Assembly: GCF_018691265.1 (NCBI RefSeq)
Contig: NW_024881324.1
Coordinates: 8,683,730-8,747,729, forward strand
From: Tyto alba
Lineage: Eukaryota; Chordata; Aves; Strigiformes; Tytonidae
DNA: 64,000 bases
Direction of reading: 5' to 3'
Both the position numbers and the translations under genes were made by a program. Shown here one piece after another: positions 50,461 through 64,000 of the stretch (positions within the stretch are counted from its first letter, which is position 1; every line of letters starts with the position of its first letter). The notes beneath the pieces were generated by a model. That model was not told where the DNA came from and did no database searches. It was given only the letters and a program-made list of their open reading frames with translations.

Positions 50461-53400
50461 ATTGCTGTGTAGGTGTCCCAGTAAGAGCAGGGATAGGGTA
50501 GAACAGGAGACCTGAGCAACTGCATTGTTTCATAATATTCACTTCAAACTAAAGAAGCTGATTTGTAGATTAATCTTTTTTCTTAAATGAGATGCTCCCC
50601 ATTTTTGGATGAAAGTTTCACAACCACCTTCTGCATTGTTCCTCATAGCACTTAAAATGTATTTGGGGCTGTCTCAGGCAAGCTGGAGAGCCTTATATGC
50701 TAATGCAGGTCACCAGTATTGCCAGTTTCTAACACATGGTGGAGACTGTCACAACACCGGGTAACATTTCACAAAAAAAAACTTTTAAATCCTTACAAAA
50801 AACCCAACTCTTTGGAAACAGTTCCAAGTGCTTGCTTGAAACATGTGAGAAAACTTATCTTTTTAAAGTCATGAGTTTTGTAGCTTTGACTTGTAACTTT
50901 TGGCAATGTGGAGATGGCACCCAATTAAACTTCTGTCCTACCAGATGAGCCATATAGCTGCAAAACCTCTGCTTGTCATTGATGGACAACTATAGCTTTT
51001 GTATTCTAGAAGCAATATGTTTCCAATTTTCCCCCATGTACAAATGCCCTTTGTGCCTTTTGAAGGTTTTTGTATAGCTTCTCAAGGAATATCCTTTAGG
51101 CAAACCTGTTAAATTCAACAACAATTACCCTGTAGTAACACAAATCAACAGAAAAATTGCAACAATTACATTAAGAGGAAAATAATTGTATAATTTAAAA
51201 AGATTTTTTTTCATGTACAATATGAATCTTTATTCAGTAAATCAGTCCATTATATTTATGGTTTTTCCTAGTGCATCAAAGCCTCCCTTTCTTTCCCTTC
51301 CCAGGTAATTGCAGGAAAATAGCCACCTCTGCGAAACAGGCCAAATGCACATCCCTGTAGTCAGTCTAGTTTCCTAAGGGTAAGACCCATTTCATCCTAA
51401 TGACTTCAGCAAGTGTATTTCTGCTGGAGAACTGGAAAATGTTCTTTCCTCTCAACTGGCAGAATGAAATAACTCTTTCTGATGTCTGTAATTCCAGCTG
51501 CTCTCATCACCAATCCATTTAGAAAAGGAATCCTGCATCTGATGGTGGATTAAATTCTTTTGTCTGTGCTGTGCCTTTGAGGAGGACTTGTGCTCCCAAA
51601 TCATCTAAGTGCTGTTACAAATGCCACACCACTCACACAGCCCTGCTAGAGAGGGCCTGTGTTCCCAAACAGCCTAATTTGCCATCCTGGTTTTATGAGT
51701 GAGAAACGCAGTGATTCACAGCAGCTGCTATAGAGTGAATATAGATTACTGACAGAATCGCTACTATATCAGATATTTAAAAGTTTGGTTTTGGTTTTTT
51801 TTTTTTTTTCCAGAAGATATGAAGAATTTGGGGAATTATTATAGTTTATTTACCACAGAGTATGTTTCAGCACTGGTTTGATGAAGTGTATCAGGCACAC
51901 CTGTATATGTGGGCTTCTGGCCCTGGCTTCCTTGTGAAATAACTCATACCAGCTTATTTCTGTGTCTTGATTTTCTGCTCTTTGTGGATCATTTATATAA
52001 TGCTATGGTGTTTGACATGTATAGCAGTTCTCCTTCTCCTGTTAAATTGAGGTTAACAGCACTACCATTTATGCTGTAAATTATAGTCCCTTCTGTAGCA
52101 TTTTTTGTATCCAGAACAGATGGGAGGTTGCTTTCAAAACTCTTACAAATTGTTTGTTTATAGTATATTGCCATCCCTTTATCTCAGTAACAGTAGTAGT
52201 TCCAGAATTTCATTTTCGTGCTGCAGACTGTTTCCACCCCTCCTCTCTCTGTTTCTGAGAAACTGTCATGATGAGATGGATAGTCTGAAGATCTGTACTA
52301 AAAATAGGGGAAAAGGATATTGTACCGTTTTGAAAGAGTCTTCAAGAATCTCCATAATGTTCTCCAGTGACTAGGAACTTGGAATTGTATAACATGCGTA
52401 GATACATGCAATTGATATGACCCATTGCTATAGTACTAGGATCACGTTATTCTTATTTCTCCTTTACAGTTTTATCACTTTCTTCCTCCATTCTTTTAGG
52501 AGTGTGGTTTAATGCATCCACCTTGAAGACAGGAGCATTCTCTATTTGCTCTGCATTCACTCGTTTATTCCCATGACCCAAGTCCAAATGGTTAGAAATA
52601 GTGAAATAGAAAATTCTCAACCAATAAAAGATCTGAGGATGTGCAATGTCATTTCAAAAGCACTTTCTGGCCTAAATATTGTTTTCATTCCCTGTTTTTG
52701 ACTTCCTGCTTGTGTTGATGGGTGGTTATTTGGAGGACCAAGGGCTGATGTCTTCCATCAGTTTTGCTTTCCTGGGTGGACATACCTGCCATCTTTGTTC
52801 ATATGCTTGCTTTCCTATCCTTATACACTCTGCTAGTCCCTACCATAAGGAGATGGAGAGAAAGCTTGTATCTCACTTGCCATTCACGACATGGATATCA
52901 GAAAGGTCATTAGACAAGATGAAGAGAGTGCTTGCCAAAAGTAGTCAATAACCAACAACTTTCTCTGATCTAAAATATATCTGGAACCATTCTGAAGGGT
53001 GGAGAGTAAAGTGAGAGAAAAGTGTCTCGTCATTTTCTAACCTCTCTGGCCATTGGATTTTTGTAGGTTCCAAAAGCCGGGAAAGTCAACAATACATAAC
53101 TTGTTGCCTGCAGTAAATTCAACCATCACTTAATTGTTTTGTATTCTGGAAACAAAGCCATGAAAAACAAGTTCCTTCCTAAAGAATTCCAGCTCTCTAC
53201 ATAAACATGTATTTCATCCAAATAAACCAAACTACTCTGAAATGCCTGCTGGCATATGATGTATTGTGTTATAACATGATAAAATTGCAAGCAGAAGTAA
53301 AAACACATGATTGTGTGTGAACCTGCTGGGTGTTCAGTAGAGGTGATCCTGAACAGTGGTATGTCTGTCTCTCTGTTGAGCTCTTCCAGTTGCTGAACAG

Positions 53401-56400
53401 TCCATGTTTGTCAGCATCCATAGTACCATGTCCACAGATACTCTCTGTGAGCCACACCTCTCCCATCAGGGATGCTGAATCATGCTTCTCTGTGACGAGG
53501 GGCAGATGAGGGCATAGAACTGAAATGTCAAGCAAAAATTATTATGTTGAACGCATGAATGAAAAATCATGTCACTGGAAATTATAATTGATGCCACTGA
53601 ATTAAGACAACTTTAAATTAGAATCAAACACAAGCACTAGAAACATGGTGCAAGCATTTTGCAAATGGTAATATAGAGTAGTCATCTAGAATATTTGTTC
53701 TGAGCCTAGTTATTTATGCAACCATGCACAGATACTTGTTAAACTCTTGTTAAACTCTGATAATTCTAATGGCCCTTATCAATCTCTTTGTCATTATTCC
53801 ATAAAAGAATAGACTTCAGGGTAAAGATACTCCCAGATAATACACGTAATTCCTATAAAAATAAAAAATGAAAGTGAAATCACAGGACTTAGGTTCTACG
53901 TACATTTCTGATACAGACTTTGTATCAAAGCTGCATAACTTTGCCTCAGTTTCTACGGCATCTCAGGAAACCTCGATCTACACATGTGAATTCTATTTGC
54001 TATTTAGAATCTGTATTAAATTACAAACTCCATTTTGTATTCTGAGCATTAAGTAAGTATATTTCAGCTTCGCCTTTACTGAAGTAGGCTGGGAGTGCCA
54101 GGAGAGATTTTTGTGTCTTGCAGAAAGCCATCCATGAAAGTTTGTTTGGCCTTGAAGATTAATTATTCAGATAAGAGTAGGCAAAATATGCACTATTGCT
54201 ACAGGCAAAATAGTTTTTAAATCCAAATTTTAGGTAGGTTGATGGTCAAGAATCACCACGGAAGCTGTGAGGAGGGGTCAGAGAGGCTATCTGATTTAAG
54301 GACGGGAAATTTATGAATGAAAAGGCCTTTTAGAGAAGGGATTGGATCCTGAGGAAAGTCTACTCAAGAAGACAATGGAGCGACAGAGAGTTTCACATTT
54401 TGAAGAAAAGGATTTCCCACTTGTATTTATTTAGCACTGCTCAGTGATTCATGTCCATACGAATTGTCCTTTTTCTAATGAGCAGAGTAGTCTTTATGAA
54501 AGAAATGTGCTCAAAATTAACAAGAAGGACAGGGCTGTGGTTGCTAACTCAGCAGCACAGTTGCCTTGCAAGGCACTGGCAGGAACAGCTCCTGTTCTTT
54601 GGGAGCCGTTGACCTTGCCTTGCTCTCCTTCCGTGAGCTCCTGAAGACAGGGAGCTGCATTCTCACGCCATGTGAGCTGGACTCCTCTCCCTCTTTCCCC
54701 AAGACGTGTTTGCCTGCAGATTTTAGAAACATAATTCTTCTGTGTTTCTATGAGAATAAACACTGTATTTAAAATAAAATGAGGAAAACAAGACAAGCTC
54801 CTCTCAGTTGCCAAATAGATTTTTCCCATAGTCACAGGCACACTTTCTGTCAGCCCAGAGCTGGAAGTACTTTTGCTGTTTATGCTTTAAGTTACAGAGT
54901 AGAAAACACTGCTAAATGCTTAGATTTCTTCTACCTGAAAAAGACATACTATTTATGCTGGCAATGTGTGGTATATATTTGATAGAAACTCAAACAATTT
55001 ATGTTTCTTTGTTACCTGAGAAAATTTTAATGGAGAGTTAGAGATATAGTTACCTCTTTACATTGAGTGTGTTATTTCTGTGAGGGCCCTGAGGGAGATC
55101 CAGCCTCCTTCAGGGCTTCCCCTCACCCTGCCCATGGCCCCCGAGTCCCAGTTCAGCCCAGTCCTGTCAGTCCCTGCCCCAGCAGCACAGTCACTGCAGG
55201 TACGTCAATAAATTGCTTAGGCTGTAAGAGCACTGTCCCAGAAAACTGTCTGCATCTCTTTCTGTTCTCATCAGTACATTTACAGAACTCTGCAAAACCA
55301 GCATTGTCTTTTTCCCTGGTTACATCTATTCCCTTGGGTGGTAAGGCATGCCATTCCCATGGTGGTGTTAAACTCCTTTAGAATTAACAGTGCAGCAAAT
55401 TGGGGACCAGACAACTTTTTTACTTCTTTTAAAATCTTTACATTACAAGAAAGACATCATTGTCTTCTGAAAGACAGACAGGAGGTGCATAGGAATGTAT
55501 TCATGAAGTAGGACCTCTCACATTTTCAGGTTATCAACCACATGTTAATAGCAAAGGTATTGCCCATCACGGACCCACAGCAATGGGTGATGTGGTAAAC
55601 TAGGACTAGAAGACAAATAAATATATTTATCTAAAGCATTTCTAAAAAGCTTGTCTAAAAGTATTATCTAAAGTATATCTATCTCATTTATCTAACGCAA
55701 GATGAGTGGGAATTTTTTTTTTTTTATTTGCGAAACATTAACAGCAGTCTTCGGGACCTGATTAGGTTTTATTTTCCTGCATATCCTTTCCCCACACCAC
55801 ACATACATTGATGTCTACTTCTTTTCCCTGCATAATTTTGCTCAGCCATCTGATCTTATTGTCTCCATTAAGTATGCTGTGGCCTGGTTTCTCTTTTCTC
55901 CTGAACTGATTTCACTGTCTTCTGTCTCCTGCTTCCCTCCCTGACAATGTGTTCTTGAAAGATTACTGCCAGGGAGTACGACCTAAAATAGTACTTAGAT
56001 TATCAGTTGCTATACTCCAGGTATAATTAAATCCAGTAAAATATAAATACAATTGTTAAAAATTTGTGTAATTCTTAGGCTTTCTGTGTAAAAATTAAAT
56101 TGGATTAATTGATGCAGAAACTATTGAGTAAAATTCTATCCCCCATGTCAGTCTGAGTGTGGGCAAGGGCAGTGTGAATATCTCTGTGTTCCTCCACCTG
56201 TGGACAATACTTTTTCTGGGATGATACTTTTCCAGTCTGCAATTTACTGACATAATGGCACTGACCATGAAATTGTTGGTGTGCAGCAAAGACCAGCAAC
56301 TCCCTAAGGGACACGGTCAGACATATGTGATGTCTTCCATCGTTAGCTTTGGATTGTCATTTGATTTTTGTCCTTTGATTGTCTCTGCAAAGATACCACT

Positions 56401-57689
56401 TGTGAGGATGTCAGGCGTTCAATAGGAATTGGAGTTGCACCCACAATAAATTTAAAATGCTGGGGCAGGTGTATACAGTTTCCAATGCATACCAATAGTT
56501 CATGTGAGTAAGCACAGAGCCTTGGTCATAACTTAACCAGGTTTTACTCATTTAACTTGGTCAAAATACCTTTCTTTTAACTGAAATGAGTTCTACCCTT
56601 CAGGTGATCCAAATATTATTTGAAAATTTTAAAAGACAAGCTAACTTGTACTCTAAAGCAGCTGATTCATTAATTCCATTGTATGGACATGACATACAGT
56701 CTTTCTTTTCAGGACGTAACTTTGTTATAGGTAAGACTGATTTATTGGCAGACCACAGGAATACAATTGTGCTCTTTTACAGAAAATGTCATAAATAATA
56801 TACTCTGAAATGCCCCTCACAGATAAGGAAAATTATAAATTACAGAAAGTCATTGTGTAAAGACATTCTACAGTGAGTTAATTAAGGCATTCAGGCATAA
56901 AGCCAATAATGCAAGAAAAAAATTAAAAGACATAGAGCAGGGAGAAAATCTATGCTTTTGATTGGGATTTGAAAAGAGGGAATGAATTGATGAGGCAAAG
57001 AGGCAATCTGTTTCAGATGGCAGGTTACAGATGAGAAGGTGTTTACAGCAAGAGTAGTAAGTGTGAAGGCACAGAAAGAAGCCTGGCTCTAGACTGCAAA
57101 AGGAGAGACGGAAGAGGGAAGAAAAATGTTTTGAGCTAGAGAAAATCCATGGGTTTCGAAAGCAAGAACAAGAGAAGGCTTCCAGCTGGATCATGTACGG
57201 TGTGGAAAGCTGAGCTGAGCAAGACTTTTAGAATCAAAGTAGTTGTGAAGAAAAAAACAGAATATGGGGATAAGACTGTAAAGGGGCTGTCGCAAAAGAG
57301 AGCACGTTCAAAGGTGTGCATGTGGTGAAATGATACACAGTTTTGTGCACAGGAGATTGAATCCTGTCTTGTGCTGTGCTATTGCACGTCAACAGCAAAA
57401 GGTTGCACAGTCTGTCTTCTCAAATATTTTTTCAACCATGTAGGAAACAGAATATTTTCTTATTGCTCAGAAAACATCCTGGCCTGGGGAGACTGTCCAG
57501 CATAGAACTTATTCATTGCAAATCTGTCACAAGCGAGTGTTTTATGACCCTGCCAATTTGTGCTGGATCCTGATTTATGATCACTTAAAGCAACTTAACA
57601 GAGCTCAGTGATCAGGTTCACTCTATTAGTTACTACATGAAGGAAACATACAAAGGAAAATCAAGCTAAAATTGATTTAGAATGATTTA
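50461..57689. other. Intergenic stretch
   Basis: About 7.2 kb, AT-rich, with a T15 tract at 51,795-51,809 and a GC-richer patch at 55,075-55,200. No gene or named repeat is recognised. Confidence 0.7.
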
Positions 57690-58550
57690 TACACAGATTA
57701 CAGATTGGAGGTGTAAAAAGGTAAGGGCAAGCCTCCCGTTGAGTCACAAGGTTCAAAATGGACCCCCTTGCTTTCTAAACTCCTTCTCAGAGAGGAGCCA
57801 AGGTGTGGCTGGATCCAGACTTAGTCCCAGACTTGGCCAATGGTTTATGTCTAAAAGACTACATGTGTTGATGACTAAGGGGTTATATGTGCACACCCAG
57901 CTCTTTATATTACTTAGCTAAGATTTCAGAGTTTCATCAGGCTTATTCCCAATTCACTTACCTTCCATCTGGGCAACTGGTGTTAGTTTGCTCCAAAGTT
58001 CAAGGTTTTCTGAAACAGACTCTCAGGCATCAGGTTTTATAAAAATAAATTATTTAATAGAGTGGTACAGCAGCAGGGTCAGCTGGTGCTGGGCGCCTCT
58101 GGAGAGGGAGGGACTCAAACAAAGAAACCCCTGGGCAATTATACCTTTACAGACTATTCACTCGCCTTCCGTACAATCTTCAAGTCCCCTCTTTGGTCCA
58201 ATGGCGATTCTGGTCTGAGCTGTTCTGACACCTTATTGTATTCCTTCACTGTCTCCAGACAGACCGTTCGTTATCTTGTTGAGTTACAGGTGCTGTTGAG
58301 GGTTGTAGCCTTGAAGCCTCCTTATCTTCTGATTTACACTGGCTCTGGAGGCCCTTGTTTTGACTAAGTAGGTACACGTTCAGGAAATCTAAGTGGAAAT
58401 TTACAGTGTGCAGCCTAAAGCTTCAACAAGTCTACGTACTCATGCTAAGTATAGCTACGCAAGCAGCATAATAAATCACGCAACATTATAGCTCTAAGTG
58501 ATTAATTCTATTTAAAACTTACTTGCTTAACCTAAACAAATAATATGTCT
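57690..58550. mobile_element. Probable endogenous retrovirus or LTR remnant
   Basis: The block around AAGCCTCCCGTTGAGTCACA, GGAGCCAAGGTGTGGCTGGA and TTTATAAAAATAAATTATTT, followed by CAGCTGGTGCTGGGCGCCTC, differs in composition from its surroundings. It resembles avian retroviral LTR or leader sequence as I remember it. I could not find convincing TG...CA ends or a target duplication, so family, strand and limits are uncertain. No retroviral protein frame is readable. Confidence 0.4.
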
Positions 58551-61500
58551 TAATATTGAGAGGCATCCCCACTCAAGGGGAAAGTTGCCTGGAGTGCAGT
58601 CCAGTTGCCACCCAGGGAGCACTCAAACTGGGCTCATCCACTGATCTGTCATTGGTAAAAGATCTGGTTGCTTCAAGGAGCAACCTTGAGAGTTGTCTCA
58701 GCTCAAGGGGAGATCACCACTGTGCAGCCGTGCTGCTTAGCAGGAAGAGCTCAGAGAAGGCTCACTTAAGCTGTTATGTTTATGGAGTAAAGCAGTTGGC
58801 TCGTAGTCATGTAGCACACAGAGATGTATGCATGAGACTCCTTGTACCCACAACTTCCACTGTGTCGCTCTGCTCCTTTGTGAGTTTCCCAGAGGAGTTC
58901 CTGGCCTGCCTATGGCTAAGGCCTTCACCTCCTTTGGAGCCTGTACCAAACCGCTGCTGGTTTGGTTAAGGGGGGGTTGAGTACATCCATCACAGAATCT
59001 AAGGTGACATTGTTTGTCAGTAATAACCAGACTGTAGCTAGCTTGCAGCCATGCTGTAGGCAGAGCCCTGCTCTCCCATCAGGCTGTTCCCTCCTCACAT
59101 TTTATGCTGTGCTTGTAGCGTGCAGTGGAACACTCCTTCACTGGTTCAAATGAGCATCTCGATGTGATGTCTTTTTTATCTCTTAAAACATCACCCAGGA
59201 AAGAATGAGAGGTAAGAGGTGGGATACCTGGAAGAGGAAGGTGGTAGATTGCAAGATTCCGGCTTGTTCACCAAGGGAGTGAAAGCTCTCTCCAACAGGT
59301 TAGAGCCTCAGTTGCACACTATACCAAGTCATTCCATAATACTCTGCCTTTCAGCAAGGCAGAGATTCACTATATTTCTAGGTAAATAATATATTTACAA
59401 AGGTTGATTCCTTCAGGGCAATAGAGGAATTAATGTTGCCTGAAAATGTTTTGTTTGTACCTAGCTTTCTATTTATGAAACTTTAACACAGAAGCCTATG
59501 ACTCCTTTTAAGAAGAAAGATTTGATCTGTGTTTAAAAAAAAAGCAAACAGAAAACTCCTGCTAGCATAGCCACATGGAGTGGAACAGATTTCCGTAGAA
59601 GTGTGTTATTTGTGGATGTCAGTACTGTGTCTTTGAATAAGATGTCTTTGAATACAGTATGGGTATGCAACTTATGCACATTTCCAGAAAGATACAGCTG
59701 GTAAAAAAACAAATAAACCAAAATAATAAATAGTTACAATTTTATTGGCATAGGGGATGTCAAGCAGCACCAGTCAGTCAGTCAGTTACCAATAAACAAA
59801 AGTAGACATATAAGGAGAGGTCATTTATGCCATGTTCTCTCTGCAAGTTAAAACCTCTGAATTCATTATGGACTGAGGCTCTACATGAGCACAACTCCTA
59901 GTTTGATCCCAGTTTGGCTTTTTTCCTAAATATCTCATTTGTGGCACATTTTTCAACAATTATTTAAATTTTAAATTCAGAAAATGTTTATTACTGAATT
60001 TCTGAGTATTTTTTTCCTAAACTGCAGTGAACATGTAAAAATGAGGAGGGTCACTGTAACACAGATTAATTAGAATATTTTTCAGTCAGTGCTGGTCTTG
60101 CTGATTCCCATAAAAGAAGATTCACTCGTTACATTCAGAAGAATCAAAATGTACAATTTGTGCCTGTTGTTTCTGAGAACTGTTCCTACGTTAAATACTC
60201 CTGACAAGGGAAGTAGTAAATCAACTTATTTTTGCAAAGTATTCACAACTCCTAGAAGTAAAAAAATAGCAAATCAAATCTGTTTGATAGTTCTTGTTAC
60301 AGCCAGCAGTCTCTGTCTGCCTATAAACTAGTAAATGGAGCAAGAATAGTTCTCCCAAGTACTATCACATCACTGGATGGTAAAAGCATTCCATTGTTCA
60401 GGTTCCCACAGTAAATATTCATGCTTTTATGGGCTCCTGTGTCTGCAAGACCTGGTTAGGTATGCAATCAGCCTTTTTAGTTTATTTCCTTTTTTTAGGA
60501 GGAATGATTTGTAGATTGGCAGATGAGTAGTTGTGGCCTCTATCAGCCTGACACCTTGTTAAGCTAGTGGCTAACAAATAGATCTGTAAAGCTGTCATCC
60601 TACACATTTTGAGCCTTTCAGTAAAATTGGCTAGCCTGATGACTCACTGATTATCATATTCATAGGAAGATACTCCAACAATATTGACCATCTTCAAAAG
60701 GCTCAATTTATTTTAAAAAATTCACATTGTCTTAGGAGAAAAAAGTTTCATTTGATACTTTTGAACAGCATTGTTAGAAGATGTTTTCTAATGTAGGGCA
60801 TATACTCTTAAAAGAATGAGTCTTTAATTTTTTTAGAATTTTTTTTTAAATGTTTAACATTCTTTTTGTTAAACTCAGAGATAATTGCTTTAGGAAAAAG
60901 TAGATTCACTTAACTTAGAGAGAGTTTTTTTTAGGTGGGTCTACCATTATGAGGCTTTTTTGTTCATCAAACTTCTGATCTATGAGGTCAGTGGAAGCCT
61001 TTGCATTCAAAGTGTGCATGAGTTTTGGGTTAGGCAGTAGCCAGTTAGCATTTATATGTGTAGGCCACTTGAAAGAGTTATGTGTGATGGAGACCAGAAT
61101 GTGGATGTGGAAAACAAAGAATATCAGAGTTTGGGTAGGGGCTAGAAACTGAATGTTGCTTAGCAGTGAAGATGCTATGGGATTTTAACACGAGAGCTCT
61201 CTCACAGGCACAGAATTTAACTGCTCACTGGTTATATGCTGAACTTGATATAACCATCAAAACAAACATTAGATTGGGAAAAATCTGCTTTGTGAATAGG
61301 CAATAGTGACTGTCTCACTGAGGCTGCTTCTCTGCAGCAGAAGAAAAGCTAAGCTTGCATTTTAACAACTATTTGAAGATTTGCTTTAAATGGATAAATT
61401 TTCCTGCTAAGCAGCTCACGTTATTTTTCTCTTCATCCTTGTTTGCCTGACAGATTAATTTGGAGCCAAACAAAACCTGAAGGTACAAGAAAGAAACCTG

Positions 61501-64000
61501 CAGAATTGCAATTCTGTCTGCAGGGTCAATTATAAATTCCTGATTTGAGGAGTCGAGAAAGTTCTGTGAAAAAAGGATCCAGATCTGAGAAGGTGTACAT
61601 GATAAGGAGCCCATCATGTCTGTGTACTGCAATAGTCTCTGCACAAATACACTAGGACTTCCAGGAAACCTCTCTAACTTGTGCCCTTACATGGAAGCGA
61701 CACATGTTCAGGCAAGGTACTGCATTAATAGTGCCAGTGACATCAACCATCCTGTGGGAGACTGAGACTGCTGCAGGAGATAAAAAGGCCCGTGCCTCTG
61801 AAAGCACAGTCCGGCCCAGACTGTTCATGCGTACAGCTTTGCATCATACATGCCTCTGGGGTGAGAAAAGACAAAGCCATGGGAACCGTACTGTCCTTGG
61901 GGTCCTGAGGAATTAAGTTGAATCAGCAAGAATTACGTAGGAGGCAAAACCTGCTGCAGTACTTCTTCATCTAACTTTTAAATTAGGTTTACCCTGTGTA
62001 TGTGCAGTTTTGTGGCATCTGTTTATAGAAGCAAGGCTGTGTTTGCTGCCTCTTGTTTACCTTCTTCTTTTGGACAGGCTAAGTGCTTTCATAGCACCAG
62101 CCTGCTGCAGTGACTGGTGTATCTTCTCTATTCTCTTCTGCAAGGAGGAAAAATTTTGTGTGTGCTCTCCATGTGCATGATTGGGTGGCTGTCTGCGAAG
62201 GAAATGGACACCAAATATTTGCATGCTTAAAAACAAGGATTCTTCACTTATCTTGTTTTCTGTCTCTATGAGGTGAGTCTTCTTATGTAATACTGGCCAG
62301 GGTAATTCAATGTCTCCCTTCTTCGCATGGGGAGGTACCACACTTGGTCCCTGCTGGGTTGCTGCTGGTCCTTCAGGCAGCACAGGTATCTCTGTGTTAT
62401 GCTGGACTGTCTTGTCAATATGCAAATCTTCTACTGTGGGCTGCTTCTGTTGCATTTAGTGTTACCTTCTTGCACAGCAGTTTCATATTAATTAGGGAAT
62501 GGTTCTCAGAAAAAGGGGGGACATGTCAAAGATACAGTGGTTCCCACAATAGGTAAAGCACTGCACTGAATGCTCATTAATATGACACAGCTTGCAAAGT
62601 CATAATGATAATAGAAACAGCAGTGACAATTCCTGGGCCAGTGCTTTGTGTCATAGATGTTTCAAATGCATGCAAGCGTTCCTATTAGAGCTTTAAAATC
62701 ATTTTAAAGGCTTTGCCTCAGCAAGTTTTTGTGCTTATTTAAACCCCTGGTTTATCATTATGAAGTGTATTAACTTTCCCACGTTTAATGCTTATTTCTG
62801 TCCTGAGAGAAATAAACAAATAATACTTTGCAAATGGGTTTCTTGGGAAAGGAGGCTAAGTGGCAGCAGAGCATCGTTTGCACTTATAGCTGATTGCTTT
62901 AAAAAGCTGTTCAAGAGTTCAAAAGGTGAAAAAACAGACGTGGTGAACATGTGCATTTTACTTATATTTTCCTTTTTGCTCAGAATGGATTTACAGAGCA
63001 GTCTTTTGACAGGCATGAGGCAGTGCCAGTTATTCAAGTCTTGTATGAAAGAGGAGAATGCAGTAAGTCATATTTGCACAGTATTTCTGTGAGACTGCTA
63101 GCCTCAAGTGTAGGCTGCTCCCTGTTGCTGCTGCTATATATACCTCATGAAAGACTGGTTTAAACTGTAATGAAACCATAGTGGGGAAAGATGTGTTCCT
63201 TTTCCACAAGCATTTAGAAACAAATAAGCATCTTTATGAAACAATAATATATCCTGTGCCAAAACATAGGCATGCAACTGCCCACAGCAAAGGTTCATGT
63301 AAGGCCATTTAGAAATGTATATAACAGGAATGAATAATATCAGAGAATGTTGTTTGAATGGAAAGGTATGTGAAAATAACAGAAGAAGAAAGTGGAAAGA
63401 GTGGGTGACAGAAGCAGAAAACAGTCCTTTGGAGTGTGATCCTGAATAAGCACATTGTGCTGTGGGGCCTTGGAGCAGTGAGCAGAGGTAGTGTTTCTTG
63501 CTGTGCACCGCTGTATTCAGGAAACAGAGCTTTGTAAATAAACAGGAATGCACCAGGGATATTTAGTTCCCTCTCTGATTTATTTTCCTGAAAGAAGTAA
63601 TGTCTGATACGGAAATGCTTTTTATTTTCAACAAACAGTGAGATTCAGAAATTATTTCATGCATTCCTCCTGTACATTTACTGCCACTGGATACAGTTAG
63701 TATTCAGACTTCATTTCTGCTAATCATCTACTGCCAATTGTAATTCTTTTTGGAAAAGCAAATATTGATTTTTGTAATGTGGGAAAAGTCAGTTGAGGGC
63801 TCAGATGAAGACCATTGCATTTTGTGTGATCTAATCCACTTTTCAAGTGGGAAAGACTAGTATATTAATTTGACAGGGTTTTAATGCTGAAATTAACAGA
63901 ATATGCAAATGTTTGAGGATAAGTGCTCAGTCAAATCAGTTCTTAATATCTTGGTGCCTATTTCTTGGGATTTAAATAAAAATAGCTTGGCTTTTCAAAG
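58551..64000. other. Intergenic stretch to window end
   Basis: About 5.4 kb without a gene I can support. The first 400 bases may still belong to the ERV-like block to the left. An open frame at 62,057-62,455 on the minus strand is treated as a finding, not as a gene. Confidence 0.65.

Noticed and set aside
49943..50515. 190-codon open frame on the plus strand
   Set aside because: It is the antisense reading of the CR1 reverse-transcriptase region; the minus strand carries the recognisable protein.
58556..58969. 137-codon plus-strand frame
   Set aside because: It lies in or next to the retrovirus-like block, has no recognisable domain, and reads as composition-driven.
63134..63553. 139-codon hydrophobic frame on the minus strand
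   Set aside because: No domain, start context or splice signal supports it, and its length is within chance expectation for this amount of AT-rich sequence.
1..64000. CRISPR arrays, operons, tRNA or rRNA genes
   Set aside because: No regularly spaced repeats, no cloverleaf-like A/B box pairs that I could support, and no rRNA-like sequence on either strand.

Overview
The window is vertebrate nuclear DNA, almost certainly from a bird. It is AT-rich, has one multi-exon GT-AG gene with a CpG-island promoter, and carries typical avian repeats: CR1 LINE fragments truncated at their 5' ends and solo endogenous retrovirus LTRs with 5-bp target duplications. Nothing bacterial, viral-episomal or CRISPR-like is present.

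Left third (1 to about 21,900): the 5' half of DTNBP1, encoding dysbindin-1, lies on the minus strand. Six coding exons (21628-21683, 18080-18130, 15011-15061, 14084-14144, 10461-10593, 2837-2969) join in frame. They give the first 161 codons plus two bases of a 162nd, and every junction is a canonical GT-AG site with matching phase. The remaining exons (end of the coiled coil, dysbindin domain, C-terminal tail) must lie to the left of base 1. A CpG island with GC boxes and an ETS-type site covers exon 1. Intron 2 holds a long old CR1 copy, and intron 4 holds a solo ERVL-type LTR with a perfect CTGGT target duplication.

Right two thirds (about 21,900 to 64,000): no convincing protein gene. 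In mammals the interval upstream of DTNBP1 leads to MYLIP, so this is probably the same large intergenic region (inference from synteny). It contains two young CR1 copies of one subfamily in opposite orientation (31,300-31,936 plus; 49,398-50,460 minus). It also contains two solo LTRs of another ERVL-like family, 67 bp apart and with separate target duplications (34,800-35,598; 35,671-36,666). There is a probable further ERV or LTR remnant near 57,690-58,550, a weak ancient CR1-like trace near 23,640-23,850, and assorted homopolymers and small inverted or tandem repeats.

Most of the longer open frames in the window are sense or antisense readings of CR1, LTR or CpG-island sequence. One 132-codon minus-strand frame (62,057-62,455) is not repeat-derived by eye and ends at a splice-donor-like site. 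It deserves an RNA check, but chance explains it adequately. I did not find convincing evidence of an undescribed system.
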